A program made the position numbers and the translations under genes. The notes under the pieces were generated by a model, which saw only the letters and a program-made list of their open reading frames with translations, searched no databases and was not told where the DNA came from. Shown here in pieces: positions 1 to 10,844 of a stretch of 64,000 nt of DNA; position 1 is the stretch's first letter; every line of letters begins with the position of its first letter. Origin of the DNA: Porphyra umbilicalis (taxonomy: Eukaryota; Rhodophyta; Bangiophyceae; Bangiales; Bangiaceae); contig KV918831.1 in the NCBI GenBank assembly GCA_002049455.2, positions 124,001 to 188,000 of the forward strand, written 5' to 3'.

Positions 1-391
1 CCAGCCTGCTCGCGGTGGCACTTCCGTGCCCCTCACTTTGTCCTTACCGTTGCCACGTCAGGGCACCAATTGGGCTTTAGCGGAACTTGGTGCACACTGC
101 AGCACGCCTGTGCACGCGTAAGTAACATAGTTCTGTGCTGCCTCTTCAAGGTGCTGCTGTTTGCTGGAAGTAGCAGGCCTTGGGGGTACTGGCTGAGGCG
201 CATGGCTACGACACACATGGATGAGGCAGTGACTTTTGCTGCCAATGCCAAGGTGCTATGGCAACGGTGGTGCCGATGTGAAAGGGATGTGTCGCTTTAA
301 CGAGTACCAACAGAGAAGAGGAGAACAACAAGAATACGAGAGGAGCACGCCACGGCCCCACACGACGCCCACCAACCCTCAACAGCGGACG
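1..391. other. no gene recognised (3' flank of KDZ gene)
   Basis: Short reading frames occur on both strands but none shows a domain, a codon pattern or a splice signal that I can support. It is the downstream flank of the minus-strand KDZ gene that ends at 392. Confidence 0.5.
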
Positions 392-3300
392 CTACTCGAC
401 AACCACCGCGCAATCAGTATCAACCGGGAGACCGGCAGCCGCATCCTTGTCGGTCAGGCTGTCAACAAGCAAAGCCAAGCTCATCCGTTGTCGCAGGACG
501 GGCATGTCGGCCTGAGAAAAGCAAAGCGGCACACCCAGCGCAAAGCAGTCCGCGGCAGCCAAGACAAAGACGCCACAGCTGCCCCGGTCATGCTGGCGTG
601 GTAGGCCCACGTCAATCAAGCCGTCCCAGGAATCAATGTCCCACGCTCTGGCCGTGTCCACGCCTAGATGATTGGCCACCTCGTCCGTCAACCACCGCCG
701 TACCATGCGGAGCACGGCCGCCGCCGTGCCGTTCAGAGAGTCGAAGAACAGGAAGCGTCGCCCCTTCACGTCAACGACGACCAAAACCCAGTGCAGGTTC
801 TCCACATTCACCGGGATGAGGATGCGGTCCACCGAGCTGACGTCCAGCCCATTCTTGACCCCCCACGTGCGCACCCCGTCGTAATCATAGCAGCCCGCCC
901 TCTCAGAGAGCCGCGAAAAGAAGAACGTGTTGAACATGAAGGCGCGGGGGATGCCCGCCGCCGCAGGCAGCCCTGCTGCCAACATGCACGAAACCCGCTG
1001 GGCACGGTGGTTGATGAGCGCCACCAGGGAGTTCATGACCTCATCGTTGAGCCACTTCTCCGCCTCGAGTCGGCGGAAGTCTGCCACAGTGAGGACGATC
1101 TTGCCCTTGTTCACCGCCCGCACGGGCGTGCCCGGCGCACGGCCGGCCACCAGCGAGTCCACGCCCGCGGCGTCTACCTCGGAGAGTGGGAGCGTGCTCA
1201 ATGGCTCCAGCATGATGCGACGCCCGCCGTCATGCGGCACGTCGGAGCCGACATCGTCGGTGTTGACAGGCTTGGTGGTGTTGTTTCCCGCGCCGGGGTC
1301 GTCGAGGACGACCGTCTCGGTGCCGCCAGGGTGCTCTTGCACGGCCCCGTCAGCACCGGCGCCATCTTCTGCGCCGCGCTCATTGCTCTCTTCGACGCCG
1401 AGGGTGTTGTCGCCGTCGTCTACAATCTTGTTGCGCAGCGCCGTCTCCGTCTCGCGCGTGCCGGTGTCCACAATGGCGGCTTGGCAGGAGCACGAAGAGC
1501 CGCGCTGGCAGCCCCGCGCAAGATGGCTGTGGAAGAAGGGAGCGAGGGGGATGTGGTCGTTCTCCCCAGTTGCGTTGGTCGACGCCAGGCGCTGCAGCTT
1601 GCGGATGTTCATCATCGCCACCTGCACCATCTTGTGGGTCATGTACGTTGTTGGCCTCATATACGCCAAACTTGTGCGGTTCGCTACGGCGATGGAGTGG
1701 GAGACCTCCGCGGCCTGCGTGGCCACACCGGCGGTGGCACCCAAGCTCTCGTCAGGCATGTAAATGGGGGAGCAGGTGTGCGTGATGGAGTGGGGGCGGT
1801 CGAGGATGCAGCGCACGCCGTGCGCACGCAAGATGGGTCGCACACGCCTCAGCGCGTTCTTGTCCAGCTTGCAGGCTACGTCATAAAATATTACCTTAGG
1901 AAGCTGCGGGAACCGCTCAAGCACGACAGACAGCGCCTCCCCCACGCTCTCGGCACGGAAGAGGCAGCGAAACCCCAGCGTGATGACATGCGGGCACACC
2001 ACATTGAAGACACCCTGGGTGAGGCCGCACTTGATAGAGAAGGCCTTGTTACACGCGTCTCCATCGCCCTCCACGTCTGCGGCATGCCGGTCCTTGCCCT
2101 TGTATCCGACCCGGCGCTTGAGCGCCTCTGAGTCCTTGATGCCCGGCCGCACGCGGTCGAGCCCCGGAAACGACTCGAAGCTGACCAGCGGGTTGTCCAT
2201 GTCGTCCGTCCCGTCCGCCATCTGCTGCTGGCGCCACTGCTTGTAGTCCGTGGGAGTCGGCATGCCGCCCCACTTACGGCAGTACTCGGCATTGACGAAG
2301 CCGCGATCAATATTCTCCTTCTTGGAAGCAGCCGCCTTGAACAGCTGGTCAACGTCGTGCTCCATCTCGATAGCGCGGAGCAGCACGTGCCCCACGGCGT
2401 ACCGGAACGTCTCCACCTCGTCAATGTCATCAGCAAACCACCCGAGGAAGTTGGTCAAGAAGCCAATGCCATCAACCGCCTCCGTCACGTCGCGCCACTT
2501 GCCCGCCGGCTGCAGCCGCAAGCAATTGGCCAGGAGGCGAGCCGCCGGCTCGTCATGGCCGTGAAACATCCCCGAGACTGTCTCGCCCAGGAACGCTTGT
2601 AGGAAAGGACGGATGTGCAGCCACGCACCGTCCTCTTTCTTGGGGTACTTGGAAAAGTTCGGCGCGCAATGGCCAACGCGCTCCCGCCAAGAGTCGGGCG
2701 GCAGCTTCGCGGGGGCACCCTTTCCCCCAAGGGTCAGGTTCCCGTCGCCGTCGGTCCTCAGCTTGGCCTCGAGGCCGGTAGTGGGCCCGTCGGCGGTGAG
2801 CAACGGCGCAGCGGGCGTTGAGGTCTCGATGGCGGCGGCTGGGGATGGTCGCGACGCCGAATCAACGGCGCCGTTGTCGGCGCGCTGCACGTCGAACGGG
2901 AAAAAGTTGAAGAAGACGCGTGCGGCGGCGGTCTCGATGCAGGCACGGTCGTTGGCGACAATCTTATCGTGCCACGCGCGCGCGAGCTCCGTCTGCGGCC
3001 CGGTGAGCGGTGCCGACGACTTGAGCACCTTGGTGACCACGGCCCGTAGCGCGGGCGACTCGACCACGCACAGCCTGGACGCGGGGATGTCCAACACCGG
3101 GCACTCTTCCTCCAGCCGCACCGGGTTGGCGTCATCTGGGTCAGTGCAGCCCAGCGCCTGCCCATCGATCACGATGAACTCCGGGTTCGGACCGCACACG
3201 GTGCAGCACGCCGCCTCGGGCGGGATGACGAACGTCTGGAGCATGGCAGTCCCGACCTTGACGACGTCTTGCCTCCTCAAACAGAAGGACTGCACGTCCG

Positions 3301-5181
3301 CCGACAGGTGACGCGTGGCCGCTGTGTACGTGGTGCGCGCGGTTATTATAAAGGAGAAGAGCTTGTCCAGCAGCGCGCGGGTGAACACCACCCACCTTCG
3401 GCTCTTGTCGCGTCGTCTCGAACCAAACAGCCCGTCTGCGTTGCCGTCATACTCCACTAGCCGCTCGCAGTGGCACGTCCACCGGCCGACAAGAATCTGA
3501 TGAGAAGAAAGAGAAAATGGAACAAACGACCAACACAGCATGAGAAGAGAAGCAGATCAACACGAATGAGAAACGGTCCCAGTGAGAAGCAGCTAGGAGC
3601 TGCATCACAATCTCACAGAAGCCCCGACGCCGCCAGCCAACGCCAGAAACGAGGCGCAAAGAACGCTGAGAAAGACACAAAAAAACATACCTGGAGGGGC
3701 GGCGCAGTCGGGTGGTGCGTGTACAAGACAGCGGGCTCCTTCGTGACGACGTGCTTGTCATGGCGCTTGCTTCCGCAGCTTCCGCAGTACGGCTCAACTT
3801 GCACCATACCGTTCTCGTGCACCAGCCCCAACTCCGCGCATGACTCAAAACGCAACTTCATGGCCTTGAGGGCATCGGCGCGCCCCGCTCCGCCGGCAGC
3901 GCTCCGCCGCGCAAACATGCCCTTCCAATCAGCCGTGCGCGCCCACACCTCCCCAGATGCAATCTCACCGTGACAGGGCAGCAAGTTGCGACGCACGCGG
4001 GCAGCAACAGTCGCTTCCGCAGCGTCCGTGCTCCCCCGCTCCGTGTCACAGGGCTCGCTCTCAATCCCCGCGTCCTCCTCAGGTAGGCCAGGTTGCAGCA
4101 CCAGGGCTTTGCCTACTGGAGTAGGCTTGACCGTTGCGGTACCACCCTCCTTGGCCACCCGTGCGACGTCTTCGGCCTGCGCGGTGGCGTCGGCACGTCG
4201 TGCGTTGTTGAGCGGTCGAGCAAGGTTAACGTGGCCACATCTTGTTCTAAATCGGCGGCAGCTTGGAGCGATGCACGACGCGGCGTTTGCCGCCGTGAAG
4301 GACACGAGCGAGTACACCGACCGGTACAAGACGACCCACGTCGGGGAGGATGCATGTCGGACGGGAGTTGCAAAGTCGTTGGGCGACGACCCTAGGTGCA
4401 TCCGCTGCCAGAATCTAGCGGCCGGGATGCCCGCCGACGACAAACATGTCCTCAACGCGGTGGTGTGTTTGCAGACCGTGCTGCGGGAAGAGATAGAGAG
4501 GAAGAGCGCGTTCTGCGTACCCGCAAAACACGAGCAAAGCAGGCCGCCGCGGCAGGACGACCACAAGACAGCCTTGTCGCTCTTGCCGGCACCGAGACGG
4601 AGGAGGATGGCGCGGGACCTCGAGTTGGAGTCGCCCACTAAAGACACGCTCACCGAGGACGCCTTCTTGCCGACAGGTGTCGACGACGGCAGCCCGCAAG
4701 CGCGCCGCACACAGGACGACAGGGCCGCCATTAAGTTCTCGTCCGCAGGCGGCAGACGCTTGCGACGGGATGAGTCGCGGGGAAGGGTGGGGGCGCGGTG
4801 ACTGGCGTCATCGCCATTGTCCCAGTCACCGGCAGGCACCATGGCGGGCGTCCATGCGCCCCGCGTCCGGGGTCGCTTCGAGGGTGGGAGCTTGGCGTCA
4901 GCGGTAGCGACTCCGTTGCCGACGGCGACGGGCATCGGGGGCGTCGCCCGACGTCGGCTGCAGGTACGCGCACGGTGGTGCCATTGGGGGTCCGCCGACG
5001 GGCAGTTGGCGCCCGCCTGATGAATCTCAACGACTTGGCCGAGCGCAGTTCGCGGCGTCGACGTCAGGAGCTGCGCCACAACGGCCGGGGAGGCACTGCT
5101 GCCATCGTAGGTCGAGACGACGGGCGCGTGAAACCGCCGCTTGCGAGGCGGCTGGTCCGACATGCGGCAGGGAGCCGCCAC
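392..5181 (-). CDS. KDZ (Zisupton-like) transposase fused to Ulp1 protease
   Basis: Join of 5181-3691 and 3496-392, both phase 0, giving about 1,531 aa. The role is a cut-and-paste transposase carrying its own SUMO-protease-like module. Residues 216-239 show C-S-C then C-K-H, a SWIM-finger spacing; a further Cys/His cluster lies near 303-317. The KDZ core has the Zisupton-type order: a Cys-containing ITQG-like stretch (here CGLTQG), then FYDVACKLDK with D1036, then DRPHSITHTC, then an AEVSHS segment followed by LAYMRP. The last 200 or so residues are a C48/Ulp1 fold with the triad H1399 (NLHW), D1416 (FFDS) and C1471 (RGSCG), plus the oxyanion Gln in LPRQ. KDZ elements with Ulp1-like proteases are known; the fusion in one chain is what I see here. 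The open frame suggests a recent or active element. Terminal inverted repeats were not found. The start at 5181 is uncertain, since M at 5163 is also possible. Confidence 0.85.
3497..3690 (-). other. spliceosomal intron in KDZ gene
   Basis: On the minus strand the exon ends CTCCAG and the intron starts GTATGT. It ends CTTCTCATCAG before ATTCTTG. The 194-nt intron joins two frames in phase 0 (…APPLQ to ILVGRW…). The 5' reading frame continues only briefly into the intron before it stops. Confidence 0.8.
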
Positions 5182-5629
5182 GTTCCTCCAGCCGCTTGTC
5201 CCACCAGTGACAGCACGCGGTCAAGCAAAACACAGAGAGGCCCGAACACACCAGCTCAATCGGCGGCGGCAGCGCCACAGCACCACCGCCGGCACCCGTG
5301 AGGACGGGCAAAAGATGGGTAGATGTCAGGGGCAGGGGCAACGGTAGCGCTCCTGGGGCAATCACAGATGACCAGAGGAGCAGCACAACCGCGGGTGCGC
5401 CGCAACGTCGGCGGTGGTGGAAGAGACAGCGACGTCGCGGTGGTGGCGGCAGGGTGGGGGAGCAAAACGACCACGGTCGACGTCGACGTCGATGGGTGGC
5501 GAGCCCCAGAATACAGCGAATTGACGGCCATCCCCCGCCCACGGGACAAACGGAGGGGGGATGACAGTGGTGCTGCTGATGCTGAAAGGGTACAAACCGA
5601 ACCACAGCGCTGGGGGCAGCTTCAAATGT
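5182..5629. other. GC-rich spacer, no gene supported
   Basis: Upstream flank of the KDZ gene. It is rich in CGG/GTCGAC-type short repeats. Several overlapping short frames exist, none recognisable. Confidence 0.4.
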
Positions 5630-6925
5630 GCCAGATCATGCCCGATCGGGGGGGGGGGCCCAGAAGGTGCGTGCACGCCGGTGCAGCGGCCCAAGCGGCG
5701 CGCGCCCAGCGACCGCGGGCCCCCCAGTGGCGCGCCACGGGCCCCAATTAAATCGAGCAACATTCAATGCCGCCGAGCCGTGCCGAACCCGGCGGCGATT
5801 CAGGGGGGGGGCCCCAAAAGGTGCGTGCACGCCGGTGCCGCGCCCCAAGCGGCACGCGCCCAGCGACCGCGGGCCCCCCAGGAGGGTGCCACGGGCCCCA
5901 ATTAAATAGAGCAACATTCAATGCCGCCGAGCCGTGCCGCACCCGGCGGCGATTCGGGGGGGGGCCCCCAAAAGGTGCGTGCACGCCAGTGCCGCGGCCC
6001 AAGCGGCGCGCGCCCAGCGACCGCGGGCCCCCCAGTGGCGCGCCACGGGCCCCAATTAAATCGAGCAACATTCAATGCCGCCGAGCCGTGCCGCACCCGG
6101 CGGCGATTCGGGGGGGGGGCCCCCAAAAGGTGCGTGCACGCCGGTGCCGCGGCCCGAGCGGCACGCGCCCAGCGACCGCGGGCCCCCCAGGAGGGCGCCA
6201 CGGGCCCCAATTAAATCGAGCAACATTCAATGCCGCCGAGCCGTGCCGCACCCGGCGGCGATTCGGGGAGGGGGCCCCCAAAAGGTGCGTGCACGCCGGT
6301 GCCGCGGCCCGAGCGGCACGCGCCCAGCGACCGCGGGCCCCCCAGTGGCGCGCCACGGGCCCCAATTAAATCGAGCAACATTCAATGCCGCCGAGCCGTG
6401 CCGCACCCGGCGGCGATTCGGGGAGGGGGCCCCCAAAAGGTGCGTGCACGCCGGTGCCGCGGCCCGAGCGGCACGCGCCCAGCGACCGCGGGCCCCCCAG
6501 AAGGGCGCCACGGGCCCCAATTAAATCGAGCAACATTCAATGCCGCCGAGCCGTGCCGCACCCGGCGGCGATTCGGGGAGGGGGCCCCCAAAAGGTGCGT
6601 GCACGCAGGTGCCGCGGCCCAAGCGGCGCGCGCCGAGCGACCGCGGGCCCCCCAAGAGCGCGCCACGGGCCCCAATGGAATCGAGCAACATTCAATGCCG
6701 CCGAGCCGTGCCGCACCCGGCGGCGATTCGGGGGGGGGGCCCCCAAAAGGTGCGTGCACGCCGGTACCGCGGCCCAAGCGGCACGCGCCCAGCGACCGCG
6801 GGCCCCCCAGAAGGGCGCCACGGGCCCCAATGGAATCGAGCAACATTCAATGCCGCCGAGCCGTGCCGCGCCCGCCGGCGATTCTGAGGGCGGGCCCCTA
6901 AATGATGCGTGCACGCCGGTGCGGC
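5630..6925. repeat. tandem satellite, unit about 155 bp, about 8 copies
   Basis: The landmark ATTCAATGCCGCCGAGCC recurs near 5763, 5917, 6071, 6226, 6381, 6536, 6691 and 6846, a spacing of 154-155 bp. Each unit holds an AATTAAAT or AATGGAAT island in otherwise GC-rich DNA, a G-run followed by a C-run (GGGGGGGGGCCCCC) and GTGCGTGCACGCC. The first unit (from about 5640) and the last (from about 6848) are degenerate edges. The unit is not a multiple of three, yet most frames stay open because TA-containing triplets are rare, so the long frames here are composition effects and not genes. Confidence 0.95.
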
Positions 6926-7761
6926 GGCCGGCGATTGGTTCATGGCCTGCAGGTGAGGCTGAATTGCCCGTATCTCCCCTCTTTTTTTAGTGGGAGATGT
7001 TCCAATATTGGGCCCTGGCCTCAGACAGGTCGTCAGGCAATGTGTCTGAACCGATCCGCTGGGTGGCGTATGTCAGGTGGTGTCGCTGTCTGGCACGTAT
7101 CCGGTGGTCTGTGACGCGCTGCGTGGGGCTGGCACCACAGCGATCAGGGGGGAGACGCGGTGATATAATTGGGCGAGCAGGTTTCTCATGCCACTTTCTC
7201 GCGAATGCCAAGAGAAACCACTGTCGTCCGATTCCTTCACGGGACGTGCTGTGTCGGTCGCCGCTGCCCGCTCCGAAGCCGTGAAGGAAACGGACGCTGC
7301 AGCTTTCACATAATATTCGCGTGAACTTCCTGTGTGAAAGCAAACCGGCCAATCAGATCACTGCCTGCCGAGCTCGAGCGCTGAGCTGCCGACCTGACCG
7401 GCCCGCCTGCACGACCCTTCAGAGGGTGTACAGAACCGGATACGTGCCAGACATGAACAGGGCCGCCAGACATCAGCGACGAGGAAAGGCCCGAGCGGGG
7501 CCACAGACACCAAAGCCTGTCCTGATCAGTCGTCGTGTCTGGGGCCGACGACACATGTCAGCGCCCTGGAGCACCCAAAAAACGGGCTCCCAGATCGACA
7601 GCAAAATGAGATACCGTTGTGTCTGCGGCCCTCAGCAGCCCTGTCTGGCGAGATACAGGCCTCCAGGACCCCTGGGCGCCCCCACAGTGGCGAGATAGTA
7701 TCAGCACATGCGGTCAACAAAGCGACCAGGGAACCACCTACGGACTGGCGCCTGTTTCATT
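6926..7761. other. spacer between the two repeat arrays, no gene seen
   Basis: Mixed-composition sequence without a supportable coding region. It contains the palindrome at 7302-7341 and the word GGCCAATCAG at about 7347, which also occurs in the units of the following array. Confidence 0.4.
7302..7341. repeat. imperfect palindrome, TTTCACA/TGTGAAA arms
   Basis: GCTTTCACA at 7302 and TGTGAAAGC ending at 7341 form an inverted pair around about 22 nt containing ATTCGCGTGAA. Together with about 45 bp of left flank it is related, in reverse orientation, to 22519-22605. Confidence 0.6.
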
Positions 7762-8284
7762 GGCCAGGATGACACCTTCGTTTCCGCCACCTGGCCAATC
7801 AGTAGGCTGAAACGATTGTGCGCGCTTTGTGGCCACTTTGGGGCACCCCCTGCACGGTACCTCTGGCGGGGGGGGGCGCTGGCGAATTTCGGGGGCCGTG
7901 CACGGGGTCGCTGGGGGCCCCTGGCGCGCGCGTAGAAATTTCATGCGGCCAGGATGCCGCCTTCGTTTCTGCCACCTGGCCAATCAGCAGGCTGAAATGT
8001 TTGTGCGAGCTTCGTGGCCCCTTTGGGGCACCCCCTGCACGGCGGGGGTGGGCGCCGACGAATCTCGGGGGCCGTGCACGGGGTCGCTGGGGGCCCCTGG
8101 CGCGCCGGTAGAAAATTCATGCGGCCAGGATGCCGCCTTCGTTTCCGCCACCTGGCCAATCAGCAGGCTGAAATGTTTGTGCGCGCTTCGTGGCCACTTT
8201 GGGGCACCCCCTGCACGGTACCTCTGGCGGGGGTGGGCGCCGGCGAATCTCGGGGGCCGTGCACGGGGTCGCTGGGGGCCCCTG
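7762..8284. repeat. tandem array, unit 176-185 bp (left part, copies 1-3)
   Basis: Units start GGCCAGGATG at 7762, 7947 and 8123. Each carries CCACCTGGCCAATCAG (a CCAAT-type word), GGGGCACCCCCTGCACGG and GGGGGCCGTGCACGGGG. The third unit stops at 8284, exactly where the large transposon begins. Its missing tail (GGCGCGCC…TTCATGC) reappears at 19819, so the array was one block before the insertion. Confidence 0.92.
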
Positions 8285-8315
8285 CACAGTGGGGCTTAGA
8301 CCATGTCCCTGGAAG
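8282..8315 (+). repeat. left terminal inverted repeat plus target duplication CTG
   Basis: The CTG duplication is at 8282-8284. The terminal repeat starts at 8285 with CACAGTGGGGCTTAGACC and matches the right terminus at about 22 of the first 31 positions, including an uninterrupted CTTAGACCA and CCTGGAAGA. Confidence 0.85.
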
Positions 8316-8850
8316 ATCTTGTATCTGCTTGAATACAATTGGATACAAGCTGATACAAGCCTCGATTTCTTGTACGGATCGGGTGGTTTTGGTACAAAGT
8401 TTTTGTATGACACATGTACGACACTTGCACGGAGGCAGGCTTGCGACGGGGAAATTGCATCGATTCGATGCATCAACCTTGCACCGGTGCCGTGCAGACT
8501 GTCTGTATCTGGTTGCACGGCGGCGGTGCAGGCGCCGTACACGAATCGTGCAGCGGCCGTACAGGCGCCATGCACAAATCGTGCAGCGGCCGTACAGGCG
8601 CCATGCACAAGTCGTGCCGCGGCCGGTACAGTCTGCGCGGCGCGCGTGCACAGTGGCGCCAGTTGCTCGGAGGGTGCGTGTGACAGCGACAGAGTCGAGT
8701 CAACCCGTAGCAGGGTGTGCCCACGGTTGCTACAACAGGGACGTTTACGTTTGTCCGCCGTGGCAACGGACAGTGGAGCCAACAGAGCACAACACAAAGC
8801 CCAGAAAAAAACGCGCGCCGCGAAGAAGCACAACACCAACAGTGGGGACA
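8316..8850. repeat. left subterminal region rich in TGCAC/GTATC motifs
   Basis: Many direct and inverted copies of short words (TTGCACGG, GTGCAGCGG, GATACAAG, TTGTAC) are packed here, as in the region inside the right end. Such subterminal motif clusters are the usual binding sites for accessory proteins of CACTA elements; binding here is inference. Confidence 0.6.
8526..8624. repeat. three tandem 33-bp repeats
   Basis: Exact-length units begin at 8526, 8559 and 8592 (GTACAGGCGCC…GCAGCGGCC with a few substitutions). They lie in the left subterminal zone of the transposon. Confidence 0.85.
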
Positions 8851-10844
8851 CTAATCCTTCATCACAAAGGAGTGCTGCTCGCCCGCCAATGGTGCGACTG
8901 TGGGGAAGCCAACTGCAATCTGGTTGCGATCCTGGAACACGCACGACGCCTGTGCGGTCACGTCCAGGTCCTTTGGGTAGTAGAACGGCAACTCTAGCTC
9001 AAACGGGGACGGCGCCGAGCCCTTGATAAGGCGCATCCGCACGACCGACCCCGCTGCTACGCCCACTTGGGCATTGGTCATGCCGAGCGCGCTCAGGTAC
9101 ACGTCGTGGAGGCCGATAGAGACGGGCAGGAAGCGGGTAGCCGCACGAGACGGTGACGTGTCGCGCTTGTCCCCCACATAGGGGGGCGGGCCGCCGATAC
9201 CGCCGTCACCACCGCCGCCGCCGCTGGTGCCGTCGTCGCCGGCACCACCCTCGCGCGCGCCGCCGTCCCCGCCCTGTGACCCCCCATCCTGGGAGCCATC
9301 ACCAACGCCGCTGCTCCCGCTCCCCTCGTCTCCGCTCCCCTCCCCCGCGTCGTCGTCCTCAACACCGTCCTTCTCGGCAGCCCCGTCGTCGGTACGGGCG
9401 GCCTCATGCTCTGCGTCTCCCGAAGCCACCGCTCGGACGGCGTTGGGGTTGTAGAGCCCCACCGCGGCGAGGTACAGGCCGCCCCCGACGGCGGTGCCCG
9501 CAGGAACGACGAGGCGACACTTGGCGTGCGAGTGAGTCAGCGACTGGCGCCACGAGTCGTCGATGGCAAAGGGAAACTGGACGACCACCAAGACGCCGCC
9601 GTGGGCCCACGCCTTGTTGGGCTCGACCTCCCTGACCGTGTAGGGCGGCGTGACGACGTCGGCCGCTGCCTGCCCCTGCAGAAGGGCGTCCGTTGCCATC
9701 TCCTCGGCCGCCACCAGCTGCGCATTCTGCTCCTCGGTGCGCACGGAGCGGACAGACTTGGCCACCCCGGCGCCCCGCCTGCCCCGGCGGGGCTTGGCCA
9801 CACCTGACACCGGTGGCGTGGGTGGCGGGCGGGCGCCACCAGCGCCACCCGCGGGCGCTCCCCCACCGCGAGCGGTGCGACCGCGGCGGCCGCGGCCACC
9901 CGCGGTGGCCGACGACGCCGCGTCGGTCGTCGCCCCGCCGGGAATCATACGCGGGCGAAGGGTGTCCAGCAGTGGCGTGGAGCAAGGGTCCGCCCTGTGG
10001 GCATCTGTCCAGTTAAAGGCGACCTTGATGGCAGCGGGGGGGGTGCTCCCTGCCACCGGGGCACTGCCGTCGCCCGACGAGTCGTCGACAGAGGCCTCGA
10101 TCCGCTCTGCCTTGCAACAGCCGGGGAGCCCCGTGCCGCTGTTGCCTAGAATTTCAGACACATTCTTAGCCACCGCGGCCGCCTCGGCCGCGGTCAGCGC
10201 CGGCGTCGCTGCCGGTCGGCCGGCGGGCGCGGGGAGCAGCCAGCCCTCTCGCCCCCGAATGTTCTTGCACACCCATGCGCGCTCTTTCTTGCCGGGGTTG
10301 ACGAGCGCCACCGCCTCGATGCCGTTGAAGAGGAAGGGCTGGTGCTGCACGTGCTTGCCAATCTGTTCACACACCAGGCCCCGAGGGGACGCGGTACACA
10401 GCAGAGGCGCCCGACAAACGAGCAGTATGCAAATGAGAAGCGGTAAGCTGTGGTCAGCGTCTGCCCACGTGGACGATCATGGGGCACAGGTATCACTCTA
10501 CAAGCTCGACAAGAAAAGGAGAGATGGAAGGGAGGTGCGGGGGTAACAGGAGTGGCACAACATACCACCACGCGTTCCTTGACGTCCAAATTTTCGGCTT
10601 CGACCCCGAGGGCACCGGCAAGGACGGAAACAGCTCCTTTAACGTTGCACTTCTCGAAGAGCTCCTGCATGTACTTGGCCAGGGCCGCCGTGTCGGCGGC
10701 CGAGTGCACCTTGACCAAGTTGCGGAAGTGCATGACGATGTGGAGAAGGTAGAGCATCGGGACATTGGACCCGTGCACAGAATCAATGGGGGTTACCTCA
10801 AAGGCCAGGCGGAGGGCGACAGAGAATGTCTCGGCGGGCGTCAT
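8851..10844 (-). CDS. transposon accessory protein, function unknown
   Basis: Join of 10844-10566 and 10362-8851, phase 0, about 596 aa. The intron of 203 nt starts GTATGT and ends GTGAACAG. Exon 1 (93 aa) is helical in look, with Ala/Leu-rich stretches. Exon 2 opens with a well-ordered segment (FLFNGIEAVALVNPGKKERAW), passes through an R/G/P-rich basic stretch near residues 220-270, resumes an ordered block (YTVREVEPNK…), then a Gly/Ser/Asp-rich linker of about 70 residues, and ends with another ordered block containing ELELPFYYPKD. I recognise no family. Its position inside the CACTA-like element, divergent from the transposase, suggests the DNA-binding or regulatory partner such elements often encode. 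The start at 10844 is the first Met of the open frame; an upstream exon is possible. Confidence 0.6.
10363..10565 (-). other. intron in accessory gene
   Basis: Minus-strand donor GTATGT follows GTG-GTG. The acceptor GTGTGTGAACAG precedes ATTGGCAAG. Removing 203 nt keeps the frame open across the junction. Confidence 0.7.

Noticed and set aside
668-2131. 487-codon plus-strand frame opposite the KDZ gene
   Set aside because: It is antisense to clear KDZ and Ulp1 motifs on the minus strand, and its own translation has no domain.
5561-6990. Overlapping Arg/Pro-rich frames of 90-220 codons on both strands
   Set aside because: They are translations of the 155-bp satellite. The repeat is not a multiple of three, so each frame cycles through the same peptide in shifted registers; no start context or domain.
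7762-8284. CRISPR-like array
   Set aside because: Whole units of 176-185 bp repeat including the part between conserved words; there are no short repeats with unique spacers, and the setting is eukaryotic.
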